In this document: piece after piece, positions 1 through 5,896 of the stretch
Numbering within the stretch: position 1 is the first letter of the stretch
How the letters are laid out: each line of letters begins with the position of its first letter
Assembly: GCA_026996935.1 (NCBI GenBank)
Contig: JALWJW010000083.1
Location: forward strand, 1-6,720
Reading direction: 5' to 3'
DNA length: 6,720 nucleotides
DNA from: Hyphomicrobiales bacterium
GTDB taxonomy: Bacteria; Pseudomonadota; Alphaproteobacteria; Rhizobiales; Aestuariivirgaceae
Made by a program: the position numbers and the translations under genes
The notes under the pieces: generated by a model
What the model was told of the DNA's origin: nothing
Databases searched by the model: none
The model's input: only the letters and a program-made list of their open reading frames with translations

Positions 1-26
1 CCTTTACACTGCACACACACCTAAAA

Positions 27-52
27 CGATACTTACTTAGCGCTAAGTATCG
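27..52. repeat. Perfect 9-bp inverted repeat upstream of the exported-protein gene
   Basis: CGATACTTA (27-35) is repeated as its exact reverse complement TAAGTATCG (44-52) around an 8-nt spacer. A second, mutually exclusive 12-bp palindrome, CTTAGCGCTAAG (36-47), lies inside it and shares bases 44-47. The element ends 44 bp before the ATG at 97. It could be an operator for a dimeric regulator or a hairpin in the leader RNA. It does not look like a terminator for rightward transcription, because no T run follows directly. The symmetry is seen in the sequence; the role is inferred. Confidence 0.5.
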
Positions 53-96
53 CTATGCTTGCAGCGTTATTTTAATAATCACATTGGATTCAACCT

Positions 97-2124
97 ATGT
101 TTTGCCCTCACATCAAACCAGTTTCTCTATCAATTGCGATTGTCTCTGGCAGTTTTGCTTTTACTTCACTTGCCCACGCAAATGGCGCAGATATTATCAA
201 TGGCTGGATTAACAGCTCCAAAGCCTCAACGTTCTTTGCTCTTAATGCTGATAAAGTAGCCTATGATGGTGCCAGCGATGTGACAACGGCAACCAATTTA
301 ACACTGACATTTACCCTTGATCCTAAGATTTTTAACATTAGTGAAAAATCTGTTGGCGATGAGGCACCAGCGGTTGAAAAGATCATTCGCTATCAATTAA
401 AAATGCCAACAATTTCATTTACCCAACTTCGCGAAAGTGACAATCGGTATATGGCAACAAAAATATCGTCTCCATCGATTGATCTAAATTTTGCTGTCAA
501 AACAGGAAAACAAAACATTGTATCGACAGGAGCCTATACAAACTTTTTAGCCACAGATTTGTCATGGGCAAAAATTCCTGATGTGAAAGAAGCTCCTGGC
601 AAACCGGCTTCAAAATATTACCCCGTCTTTAAGGCCCTTAGCGACATCAGTTTTTCTGAGATAAAAGCAGACAAAATGGAACTGGTTCAAAATAATGCCG
701 AACCTGCAATGACGACGCATACGGTTTATAATCAGATGCTTTATAAAAATGCCAGTCATGGCAATATTGCGTTTTCATCTATTGGTAGCGTTTCTCTTAA
801 AACTGATGGCAAGCCTGTTGCCTATACAGCGCGAACAGGGGCGATAGAGATTTATGAATACAATTTTGGAAGTCTTGTTCGCAATTTTGCTCCCGAAATT
901 GCCCCGCAAGAAAATGCTGACTATAAAACCGCCATCAAGAAAGCGACCATCGCTAAAATTGCCGTGACTTTTGAAAAAGGAAACGTCAATATCGACTCCA
1001 TGGCATGGGATGACATTGGCGTGCGCCCAACCCCTGTTCCGCTTCTTGCCACTTTGGATAACTTTATGCCGAAGATGATGTCGAAACAAAAGCCCGAACC
1101 TCAAGACATCGTAGATTTGGTTCGGTCTACTTATGGCGCGTTTAAACTGGGATATTCTGAAGTTAAAGGGGTTTCTTTTGATATTGACGGGGTGGCGGGT
1201 AAGCTTGACTCAGCGGTTTTGAAAGACCTTTCCAGTGATGGCCTTGGCGCGCATGTGTTTTCCGGGTTTGCCATTAAGAAACAAGGTGAATTTGATGTCT
1301 CATTTGGGCGGATCAATTTGGCTGGTGTTAAATTCCCAGCCTTAAAAGCTCTTATCAACTTGGAAGCAGCGAAAAAGCGCAACGACATTACCGCGATGTT
1401 AAAAGCCATGCCGATTTTAGGGGAACTGTCTGCCGATGATGTGAAAGCTGAGATTGCAGGCAAAGGCACTTTTTCTTTCGACCATGCCGGCTACACCATG
1501 TCAGGCCATATTGGCCCGATCCCGACCAACATCGAAACAAAACTAACCAATCTGGTTTTGCCTGTTTCAATGCTTGATCGCAGCGCACGTGGGCCTTTGA
1601 CCAAAATGGGATATAAAACCATCAAGCTGAGCTATAATGATGGGCTAAAATGGAATGAAGCAGATAAGGCGCTAAACATCTTTACTAATTTAGATATGGT
1701 TGATGGCGGGTCTTATCAGTTTTCTGCCACTTTGGGCGGTCTGCCTAAAATGCTGTTTGAAACACCAGCGGCAGCCCCTGGATTGTTGATTGGTGCGACT
1801 CTTAAAAATGCCTCGTTTAAATTTACCGACGCATCGATTATTGATCGCGGCTTTGGTTATGTTGCCAAGCAACAACGCACCGATGTGGAAACGCTTAAAA
1901 AACAAGTGGTCGATCTCATCCCCTTAGGATTAGCCAAACTTAAAAACCCTGACTTTTCAAAAAGTGTTAGTGATGCCGTGCGTACATTGCTCGAAAACAA
2001 GGGGTCTATCTCAGCATCAATTGCGCCAGAAACGCCTGTGCCCTTGATCGAGCTTTACACCACTTACAGCACGGCCCCGCAAACTTTGGTTGATAGACTG
2101 AAGCTGAAGGTTGAAGCGCGCTGA
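97..2124 (+). CDS. Exported (periplasmic) protein of unknown function, 675 aa
   Basis: The protein starts with a typical Sec signal peptide: a short basic n-region with His5 and Lys7, a hydrophobic core at about residues 9-25, and a signal-peptidase I site AHA|NG after residue 28. There is no lipobox. The only cysteine I can find is Cys3, inside the signal peptide, so the mature protein is cysteine-free. The mature part is rich in alternating polar/hydrophobic stretches ending in Gly, Asp or Lys, which suggests extended beta structure, and has few tryptophans. The C-terminal third holds the most family-like stretch (about 574-593, with DRGFGY at 583-588 and VAKQQ at 589-593), then a helical part and a Pro-rich segment around 643-648. 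I do not recognise a named domain; large AsmA-like or DUF945-like periplasmic proteins are possible comparisons only. The ATG at 97 is the only standard start downstream of an in-frame TAA at 76-78, and its ribosome-binding site is weak (GGAT near 86-89). The gene converges on rsmD with a 5-bp gap. The reading frame is intact. Confidence 0.88.
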   Translation: MFCPHIKPVSLSIAIVSGSFAFTSLAHANGADIINGWINSSKASTFFALNADKVAYDGASDVTTATNLTLTFTLDPKIFNISEKSVGDEAPAVEKIIRYQLKMPTISFTQLRESDNRYMATKISSPSIDLNFAVKTGKQNIVSTGAYTNFLATDLSWAKIPDVKEAPGKPASKYYPVFKALSDISFSEIKADKMELVQNNAEPAMTTHTVYNQMLYKNASHGNIAFSSIGSVSLKTDGKPVAYTARTGAIEIYEYNFGSLVRNFAPEIAPQENADYKTAIKKATIAKIAVTFEKGNVNIDSMAWDDIGVRPTPVPLLATLDNFMPKMMSKQKPEPQDIVDLVRSTYGAFKLGYSEVKGVSFDIDGVAGKLDSAVLKDLSSDGLGAHVFSGFAIKKQGEFDVSFGRINLAGVKFPALKALINLEAAKKRNDITAMLKAMPILGELSADDVKAEIAGKGTFSFDHAGYTMSGHIGPIPTNIETKLTNLVLPVSMLDRSARGPLTKMGYKTIKLSYNDGLKWNEADKALNIFTNLDMVDGGSYQFSATLGGLPKMLFETPAAAPGLLIGATLKNASFKFTDASIIDRGFGYVAKQQRTDVETLKKQVVDLIPLGLAKLKNPDFSKSVSDAVRTLLENKGSISASIAPETPVPLIELYTTYSTAPQTLVDRLKLKVEAR

Positions 2125-2129
2125 TTGGG

Positions 2130-2687
2130 TTAAACAGCTTGTAAAAAAAGGGCTTTGGTATCGCCATAGTTTCGGGTGGATAATTCGTTTAGGCCATCGG
2201 GAATTGAAATTTGCGCCTTTTTTGCTTCTTCCAAAACAACAACGGCGTTTGGCGAAAGCCAGCCGCCTTCAAGCAACCCAACCAACGCCTTGTCACCCAT
2301 TTTTTTATTATAGGGTGGGTCAAGGAAAACCAAATCAAACGGCGGGGCACTATCTAACAAGCCAAGGCGGGTGGCATCTCGGCGCCAGATTTTTACCTGC
2401 CCTGTTGCGCCCAAGGCTTCAGCATTGGTTCGCACAAGGCCGCGCGCTGCTGCGCTATCATCTATAAAGCAAGCCGAAGCCGCGCCACGCGACAAGGCCT
2501 CTAAACCCAAGGCACCCGTGCCGGCAAAAACATCAAGCACGCGGGCTCCTTCAATGCTAAAGCCTTCAATAGAATGGGCTAAAATATTGAACATCGCCTC
2601 GCGGGTGCGATCACTGGTTGGTCTGGTGTTTTGGTTTTTTGGCGGTGTTAGCGCCCTGCCCTTATGTATCCCGCCGACGATGCGCAC
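2130..2687 (-). CDS. rsmD: 16S rRNA (guanine(966)-N(2))-methyltransferase RsmD
   Basis: This is an S-adenosylmethionine-dependent methyltransferase that, in the known family, methylates the 2-amino group of G966 in 16S rRNA during 30S assembly in the cytoplasm. Numbering from the chosen start (185 aa), the sequence shows GGIHKGRAL near residue 5, the family signature RPTSDRTREAMFNIL at 22-36, the SAM-binding motif I LDVFAGTGALGLEALSRGA at 51-69, an acidic pair after the second strand (D76-D77), and the catalytic DPPY at 123-126. The start is a GTG at 2687-2685, preceded on the minus strand by AAAGGAC (2700-2694) with 6 nt spacing. It begins exactly at the conserved VRIVGG. An in-frame extension further upstream runs through the neighbour's Lys-rich tail and has no family character. 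The length fits the family (E. coli RsmD is about 198 aa). The first 26 nt overlap the end of the pseudouridine synthase gene, which suggests translational coupling. Confidence 0.93.
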   Translation of the reverse strand: MRIVGGIHKGRALTPPKNQNTRPTSDRTREAMFNILAHSIEGFSIEGARVLDVFAGTGALGLEALSRGAASACFIDDSAAARGLVRTNAEALGATGQVKIWRRDATRLGLLDSAPPFDLVFLDPPYNKKMGDKALVGLLEGGWLSPNAVVVLEEAKKAQISIPDGLNELSTRNYGDTKALFLQAV

Positions 2688-3669
2688 GACTTTGTCCTTT
2701 AGGTTTGTTTTGCGGCCGCACGTTAGAACGTCCGTCTGATTTTTCATCTGATTTAGGCGCATAAAACTTTTTAGGCTTTGCATCCTTTTTGCCAAAGCGT
2801 TGTTCTTTGGTTTTCTTACGTGGTTCTTTTTTGCGACTTGCTGGACGTGGTGTCTTTTCACGTTTTTTGGCAAAGCCTGTTTTATCAGATGGGGCTTTTG
2901 CTTTACCCTCATCAAGACCTAGATGCTCAGCCAAAATACGCGGGTTGACTTCTTCTACTGCGCCTTCTTTTAGATCACCCAATTGGAAGGGGCCGTATGA
3001 CAGACGAATTAAACGATTAACCTGCAAATTTAAATATTCGCAAATCACTTTAATTTCGCGGTTTTTTCCTTCGCGCAGGGAAAAGGTCAGCCATGCATTG
3101 CGCCCTTGTCGCCTGTCAAGTTTAGCTTCAATTTCACCATAGCGAATACCATCAATGGTGATGCCGTCTTTAAGTTTTGCCAGTGCTTCCTCATTGACCG
3201 AGCCAAACACCCGCACCCGATAACGCCGCAGCCAGCCCGTTGCGGGCAGTTCAAGTTTTCGGGCAATGCCGCCATCATTGGTTAAAAGCAACAAGCCTTC
3301 GGTGTTAATATCCAATCGACCGACCGAGACAACGCGGGGCATATCGGCAGGGAGTTTTTCAAATACGCTAGGGCGAAACTTTTCATCGCGGTGCGAAACA
3401 ACAAGTCCAACAGGTTTATGATAACGCCACAATTTTGAAACTTCGCGGTCTGGCAATGGTTTATCATCAACGATCACCTTGTCTTGAGGGGTGACATTTA
3501 AGGCTGGAGATGTGACCAATGTGCCATTGACCTTAACCCGTCCCGCCTCAATCCAGCGTTCAGCATCACGGCGTGAGCATAAACCAGCGCGGGCCATAAC
3601 TTTGGCAATACGATCCCCTTTGGGGCGATCTGTTTTCGGGGTGGCTTCATCTGGTTGTTTAGGGGGCAT
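2662..3669 (-). CDS. rluB: 23S rRNA pseudouridine synthase, RluB/RsuA family
   Basis: This is an RsuA/RluB/RluE/RluF-type synthase, which isomerises a specific uridine of rRNA to pseudouridine. RluB of E. coli acts on 23S U2605; the exact target here is inferred from family habit. In the 335-aa product an S4 RNA-binding domain occupies about 20-68 (RIAKVMARAGLCSRRDAERW, then GRVKVNG). The catalytic domain follows from about 77, with the active-site aspartate D120 in GRLD (117-120) followed by NTEGLLLLTNDGG, and the later motif REGKNREIK at 199-207. Residues 254-335 are a low-complexity basic tail, with about 31 Lys/Arg in 82 residues, probably disordered and RNA-binding. I chose the ATG at 3669 because it precedes the S4 domain directly. 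An upstream in-frame ATG at 3747 would add 26 residues that look non-conserved and cross an inverted repeat. The ribosome-binding site is weak. It is first in a two-gene unit with rsmD. Confidence 0.87.
   Translation of the reverse strand: MPPKQPDEATPKTDRPKGDRIAKVMARAGLCSRRDAERWIEAGRVKVNGTLVTSPALNVTPQDKVIVDDKPLPDREVSKLWRYHKPVGLVVSHRDEKFRPSVFEKLPADMPRVVSVGRLDINTEGLLLLTNDGGIARKLELPATGWLRRYRVRVFGSVNEEALAKLKDGITIDGIRYGEIEAKLDRRQGRNAWLTFSLREGKNREIKVICEYLNLQVNRLIRLSYGPFQLGDLKEGAVEEVNPRILAEHLGLDEGKAKAPSDKTGFAKKREKTPRPASRKKEPRKKTKEQRFGKKDAKPKKFYAPKSDEKSDGRSNVRPQNKPKGQSRAHRRRDT
2694..2700 (-). promoter_or_regulatory. Ribosome binding site that fixes the GTG start of rsmD
   Basis: The minus strand reads AAAGGAC, then AAAGTC, then GTG. 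This Shine-Dalgarno-like site lies inside the last codons of the pseudouridine synthase gene, so ribosomes finishing that gene pass the rsmD start. It is the main reason for choosing the GTG at 2687 over a longer product. Confidence 0.6.
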
Positions 3670-3714
3670 CGTTTCAGTCTTTAAAAGCAAATAATATCTT
3701 ATGTGTTTGCAGCA

Positions 3715-3752
3715 TCGCCTTTGTTTTAGCAAGCAAAACCCAAACAAGGCGA
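3715..3752. repeat. Bulged inverted repeat in the divergent intergenic region
   Basis: TCGCCTTTGTTT (3715-3726) and AAACAAGGCGA (3742-3752) are complementary over 11 bp with one bulged T, enclosing a 15-nt spacer. The spacer itself contains a TAGC-AA-GC motif that could extend or compete with the stem. The element lies 46 bp upstream of the rluB start at 3669 and 145 bp upstream of the sugar transferase start at 3898. There is no T run on either side, so a terminator role is unlikely. It may be a leader hairpin of the leftward transcript or an operator. Confidence 0.4.
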
Positions 3753-3884
3753 CAATCTGAGATAAGTTTTCACAGCATTTTAACTAATTTGTTTTATAGC
3801 TCAGGCAACAGGAAACCGATTGTTCAAGATCAGGGAAAACCCGACGGAATAATCAATTTGGGATACGCACGGTTAAAGCTGGGC

Positions 3885-3890
3885 GGGAGG
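3885..3890 (+). promoter_or_regulatory. Strong ribosome binding site of the sugar transferase
   Basis: GGGAGG is followed by 7 nt and the ATG at 3898. This is the best Shine-Dalgarno match in the window and supports the chosen start. I saw no convincing -35/-10 pair in the 228 bp between the divergent genes, on either strand. Confidence 0.7.
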
Positions 3891-3897
3891 CACTATT

Positions 3898-5331
3898 ATG
3901 AGTGAAGTCATTCAACAACACAAATCAAGCTATATTGACCGTGAAGTCGTACAGCGTTTATTAAAAACCGCTGACTTTATCGTCATGTTTCTAGGGTCCA
4001 TTATGCTTTTGGTTCGCGCCGCCCCTGTGGTGGAGCCGGAAAAAGCCATTTTATATGGCTTTGCAGCGGTGTGTATTACACTGGCTACAATGCTTTCTCA
4101 ACGCGCTGCCGGGTTGTATGAAGTTACTTCCCTGATTAACCCGCTTTATGGAACGCTGTCTTCTGCTGGTGTTGCATTTGTTGCAGGCAGCCTGTCTTTC
4201 ATCTTTTTAAAGCTGATTGTATTACCGGTTGGATATTTATGGATTACTGGCTGGCTGGCTCTGGTCATTACCCATTTTGCCGTCACCCGTTTATCGGTTG
4301 CAGCATGGGCAGCGCCTTTATCTCAAGCTGGTGCTTTTCGTCAGCGCATCGCCATTGTTGGTGGGGGAAAAGCGGCCGAAGATGCCATCAATATTTTGCA
4401 AAGTTCAAAAGGACTTGATATTGAAATTGTTGGTTTGTTTGATGATCGCAATGATGACCGCAGCCCTGATTCAATTAAAAAGTTTTCAAAACTTGGAAAA
4501 ATTGGCGAACTGGCCGACTATGCCCGCTCAAACCGCGTTGACCTTATTATTGTAGCGGTGCCAATGACGGCCGAAGCCCGAATGTTGCAAATCCTTAAAC
4601 GCTTGTGGGAATTACCAACTGATATTCGCGTTGCGGCCCACACATCAAAATTAAAGCTTTCTCCGCGCGCTTATGAAAACCTTGGCAACTTGCCTTTGCT
4701 TTCAGTGTTTGATCGCCCTGTAAGTGGCTGGAGCTGGTTTATGAAAGACCTGATGGACAAGGTTTTGGCCGTTGTTTTCATCATTGGCTTGTCCCCTATT
4801 ATGGCGATTACCTGGTTGGCGGTTCGGTTGGAATCAAAAGGCCCTGCGATCTTTAAACAAAAGCGCTATGGCTTTAATAATGAGTTGGTCGAAGTTTATA
4901 AGTTCCGCTCCATGTATACCGATATGAGCGATGCAGATGCCAGCAAACTCGTCACCAAGGGTGACCCGCGTGTGACCAGAGTTGGACGGTTTATTCGCAA
5001 GGCTTCTATTGATGAGTTGCCACAATTGTTCAATGTTTTAACGGGTCAATTATCGCTTGTCGGTCCACGCCCTCACGCCACACAGGCTAAAGCTGCCGAT
5101 GATTTATACGACCAGGTTGTTGATGGATATTTTGCCCGTCATAAAGTTAAACCTGGCATTACAGGCTGGGCGCAAATTAGCGGCTGGCGCGGTGAAACAG
5201 ACACCCACGAAAAAATTGAAAATCGGGTTAAACACGATCTGGAATATATTGATCGCTGGTCATTATGGTTTGATCTCTACATCATCCTAAAAACCCCGTT
5301 CGCATTGCTTAAGTCTGAGAATGCTTATTAA
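3898..5331 (+). CDS. Undecaprenyl-phosphate hexose-1-phosphate transferase (exopolysaccharide-initiating, WcaJ/HfsE/PssY type)
   Basis: This family transfers a hexose-1-phosphate from a UDP-sugar to undecaprenyl phosphate at the inner membrane, the first step of exopolysaccharide, capsule or holdfast synthesis. The 477-aa product has the full large-family layout. There are four hydrophobic segments at about 24-43, 50-67, 87-108 and 113-132. A cytosolic Rossmann-like domain starts with IAIVGGGKAAED (151-162) and runs to about 270. A fifth, probably re-entrant, membrane helix at about 286-308 carries the Ser299-Pro300 pair. The C-terminal bacterial sugar transferase domain has KFRSM (335-339), the catalytic Asp-Glu pair D372-E373 in ASIDELPQLFNVL, SLVGPRP (386-392), KPGITGWAQISG (418-429) and a YIDRWSLWFDL stretch near the C-terminus. 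Nothing is missing, and the length matches WcaJ (about 464 aa). The sugar specificity (glucose or galactose) cannot be read from the sequence. There are no glycosyltransferase, polymerase or flippase genes beside it, and a terminator follows at once, so it appears to be an orphan single-gene unit. Confidence 0.93.
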   Translation: MSEVIQQHKSSYIDREVVQRLLKTADFIVMFLGSIMLLVRAAPVVEPEKAILYGFAAVCITLATMLSQRAAGLYEVTSLINPLYGTLSSAGVAFVAGSLSFIFLKLIVLPVGYLWITGWLALVITHFAVTRLSVAAWAAPLSQAGAFRQRIAIVGGGKAAEDAINILQSSKGLDIEIVGLFDDRNDDRSPDSIKKFSKLGKIGELADYARSNRVDLIIVAVPMTAEARMLQILKRLWELPTDIRVAAHTSKLKLSPRAYENLGNLPLLSVFDRPVSGWSWFMKDLMDKVLAVVFIIGLSPIMAITWLAVRLESKGPAIFKQKRYGFNNELVEVYKFRSMYTDMSDADASKLVTKGDPRVTRVGRFIRKASIDELPQLFNVLTGQLSLVGPRPHATQAKAADDLYDQVVDGYFARHKVKPGITGWAQISGWRGETDTHEKIENRVKHDLEYIDRWSLWFDLYIILKTPFALLKSENAY

Positions 5332-5360
5332 TTTGCGAAACTTAAAAACAGAATTTAGAG

Positions 5361-5391
5361 CCTCTTATCTTTAAAGATAGGAGGTTTTTTT
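5361..5391 (+). terminator. Rho-independent terminator of the sugar transferase gene
   Basis: CCTCTTATCTTT (5361-5372) pairs with AAAGATAGGAGG (5373-5384) through 12 positions including one G-U wobble; in practice the inner A-U pairs form the loop. A run of seven T follows (5385-5391). It lies 29 bp after the stop codon at 5331. The stem and T run are seen directly. Confidence 0.9.
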
Positions 5392-5433
5392 GTGGTGGCA
5401 CCTCCTACCTGTGGACAGAATGTCGCGGAAATT

Positions 5434-5463
5434 TTGACTCTTTTCTACTCTTTAGGGTAAGCT
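5434..5463 (+). promoter_or_regulatory. Candidate sigma-70-type promoter with a GANTC site and a phased repeat
   Basis: TTGACT (5434-5439) is a good -35 match. The best-placed -10, TAAGCT (5458-5463), is 18 bp further on but weak (3 of 6). GACTC (5436-5440), a GANTC methylation motif, overlaps the -35. The heptamer ACTCTTT occurs at 5437-5443 and again at 5447-5453, exactly one helical turn apart. Another possible -10 is TAATAT at 5466-5471, but its spacing to TTGACT is too long. The promoter would serve the glycine-zipper gene. The motifs are seen; the promoter activity is inferred. Confidence 0.35.
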
Positions 5464-5519
5464 TTTAATATGTTGCAATCATGCAGCGAAAAACCAACTA
5501 AATACCGGGGAAGAATCTT

Positions 5520-5804
5520 ATGGGTATGGAACTAATTATTTCACTGATTTCTGGCGCTATTGGCGGCAATGTTGCTGGCGGACTTTTGAAAAATCAAAGC
5601 CTTGGCACTTTGGGCAATTCAATCTCAGGCATTATTGGCGGTGGCTTGGGCGGTGCTGTTCTAAGTCAACTTGGCCTTGGCGCAATGGCCGGCGGCGGCG
5701 GCATGGACATCGGGTCCATTCTTGGCTCTGTTGCCAGTGGCGGTGTTGGCGGCGGCGTTGTGATGGTGGTCATCGGCATCATTAAAAAAGCAATGGCCAA
5801 ATAA
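5520..5804 (+). CDS. Small glycine-zipper protein of unknown function, 94 aa
   Basis: Glycine makes up 28 of 94 residues. Three separate GxxxGxxxG glycine zippers are visible: G12-G16-G20, G37-G41-G45 and G61-G65-G69. Hydrophobic residues between them fit packed transmembrane or membrane-inserting helices. A final hydrophobic stretch (about 79-88) ends in a basic tail, KKAMAK. There is no cleavable signal peptide and no cysteine. The likely location is the inner membrane, or an oligomer in it, but this is inferred. I recognise no named family; it resembles small conserved hypothetical proteins of alphaproteobacteria, from memory only. The start at 5520 has a good ribosome-binding site, GGGGAAG (5507-5513), 6 nt away; the second ATG at 5526 is less well placed. 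The gene stands alone between a terminator upstream and one downstream. Holin-like, toxin-like or envelope structural roles are all open. Confidence 0.82.
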   Translation: MGMELIISLISGAIGGNVAGGLLKNQSLGTLGNSISGIIGGGLGGAVLSQLGLGAMAGGGGMDIGSILGSVASGGVGGGVVMVVIGIIKKAMAK

Positions 5805-5837
5805 GCGCCTATTACGTTCACTCGAAACGATAAAACG

Positions 5838-5872
5838 AAAACGGGTGCCCAATATGAAGCGCCCGTTTTTTT
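5838..5872 (+). terminator. Rho-independent terminator between convergent genes, possibly bidirectional
   Basis: AAAACGGGTGC (5838-5848) pairs with GCGCCCGTTTT (5859-5869) around a 10-nt loop, giving 11 bp with one U-G wobble in the rightward RNA, followed by T to 5872. It lies 33 bp after the glycine-zipper stop. In the leftward RNA the wobble becomes a C-A mismatch and the trailing U tract is interrupted. It may still help end the metallopeptidase transcript, whose stop is at 5897, but less efficiently. Confidence 0.88.
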
Positions 5873-5896
5873 GTATTGTTTTATTGAATGATTTTG

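Noticed and set aside
12..20. Short CA dinucleotide run
   Set aside because: At nine bases it is too short to call a microsatellite or to support a function.
27..52. Inverted repeat as a terminator of a gene left of the window
   Set aside because: Rightward transcription meets no T run directly after the stem. Leftward it is followed by TTTT, but no leftward gene lies to its right to be terminated.
2294..2320. CACCC...GGGTG stem around a T-rich loop, terminator-like near the convergent gene ends
   Set aside because: It lies over the DPPYNKKMGDK codons of rsmD, including its catalytic motif, and has no T run after the stem on either strand.
2111..2467. Open frame on the plus strand opposite rsmD
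   Set aside because: It is antisense to a well-supported gene, starts inside the end of the exported-protein gene without a ribosome-binding site, and has no recognisable protein character.
2688..2915. N-terminal extension of rsmD to an upstream ATG at 2915
   Set aside because: The extra 76 residues are the other-frame translation of the synthase's Lys-rich tail; the GTG at 2687 has a good ribosome-binding site and starts at the conserved family N-terminus.
3670..3747. 26-residue N-terminal extension of the pseudouridine synthase
   Set aside because: The extension looks unconserved and crosses an inverted repeat; the S4 domain follows naturally after the ATG at 3669. Not fully excluded, because neither start has a strong ribosome-binding site.
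5690..5705. GGC-rich simple repeat
   Set aside because: It is the codon run for consecutive glycines in the glycine-zipper protein, not an independent repeat element.
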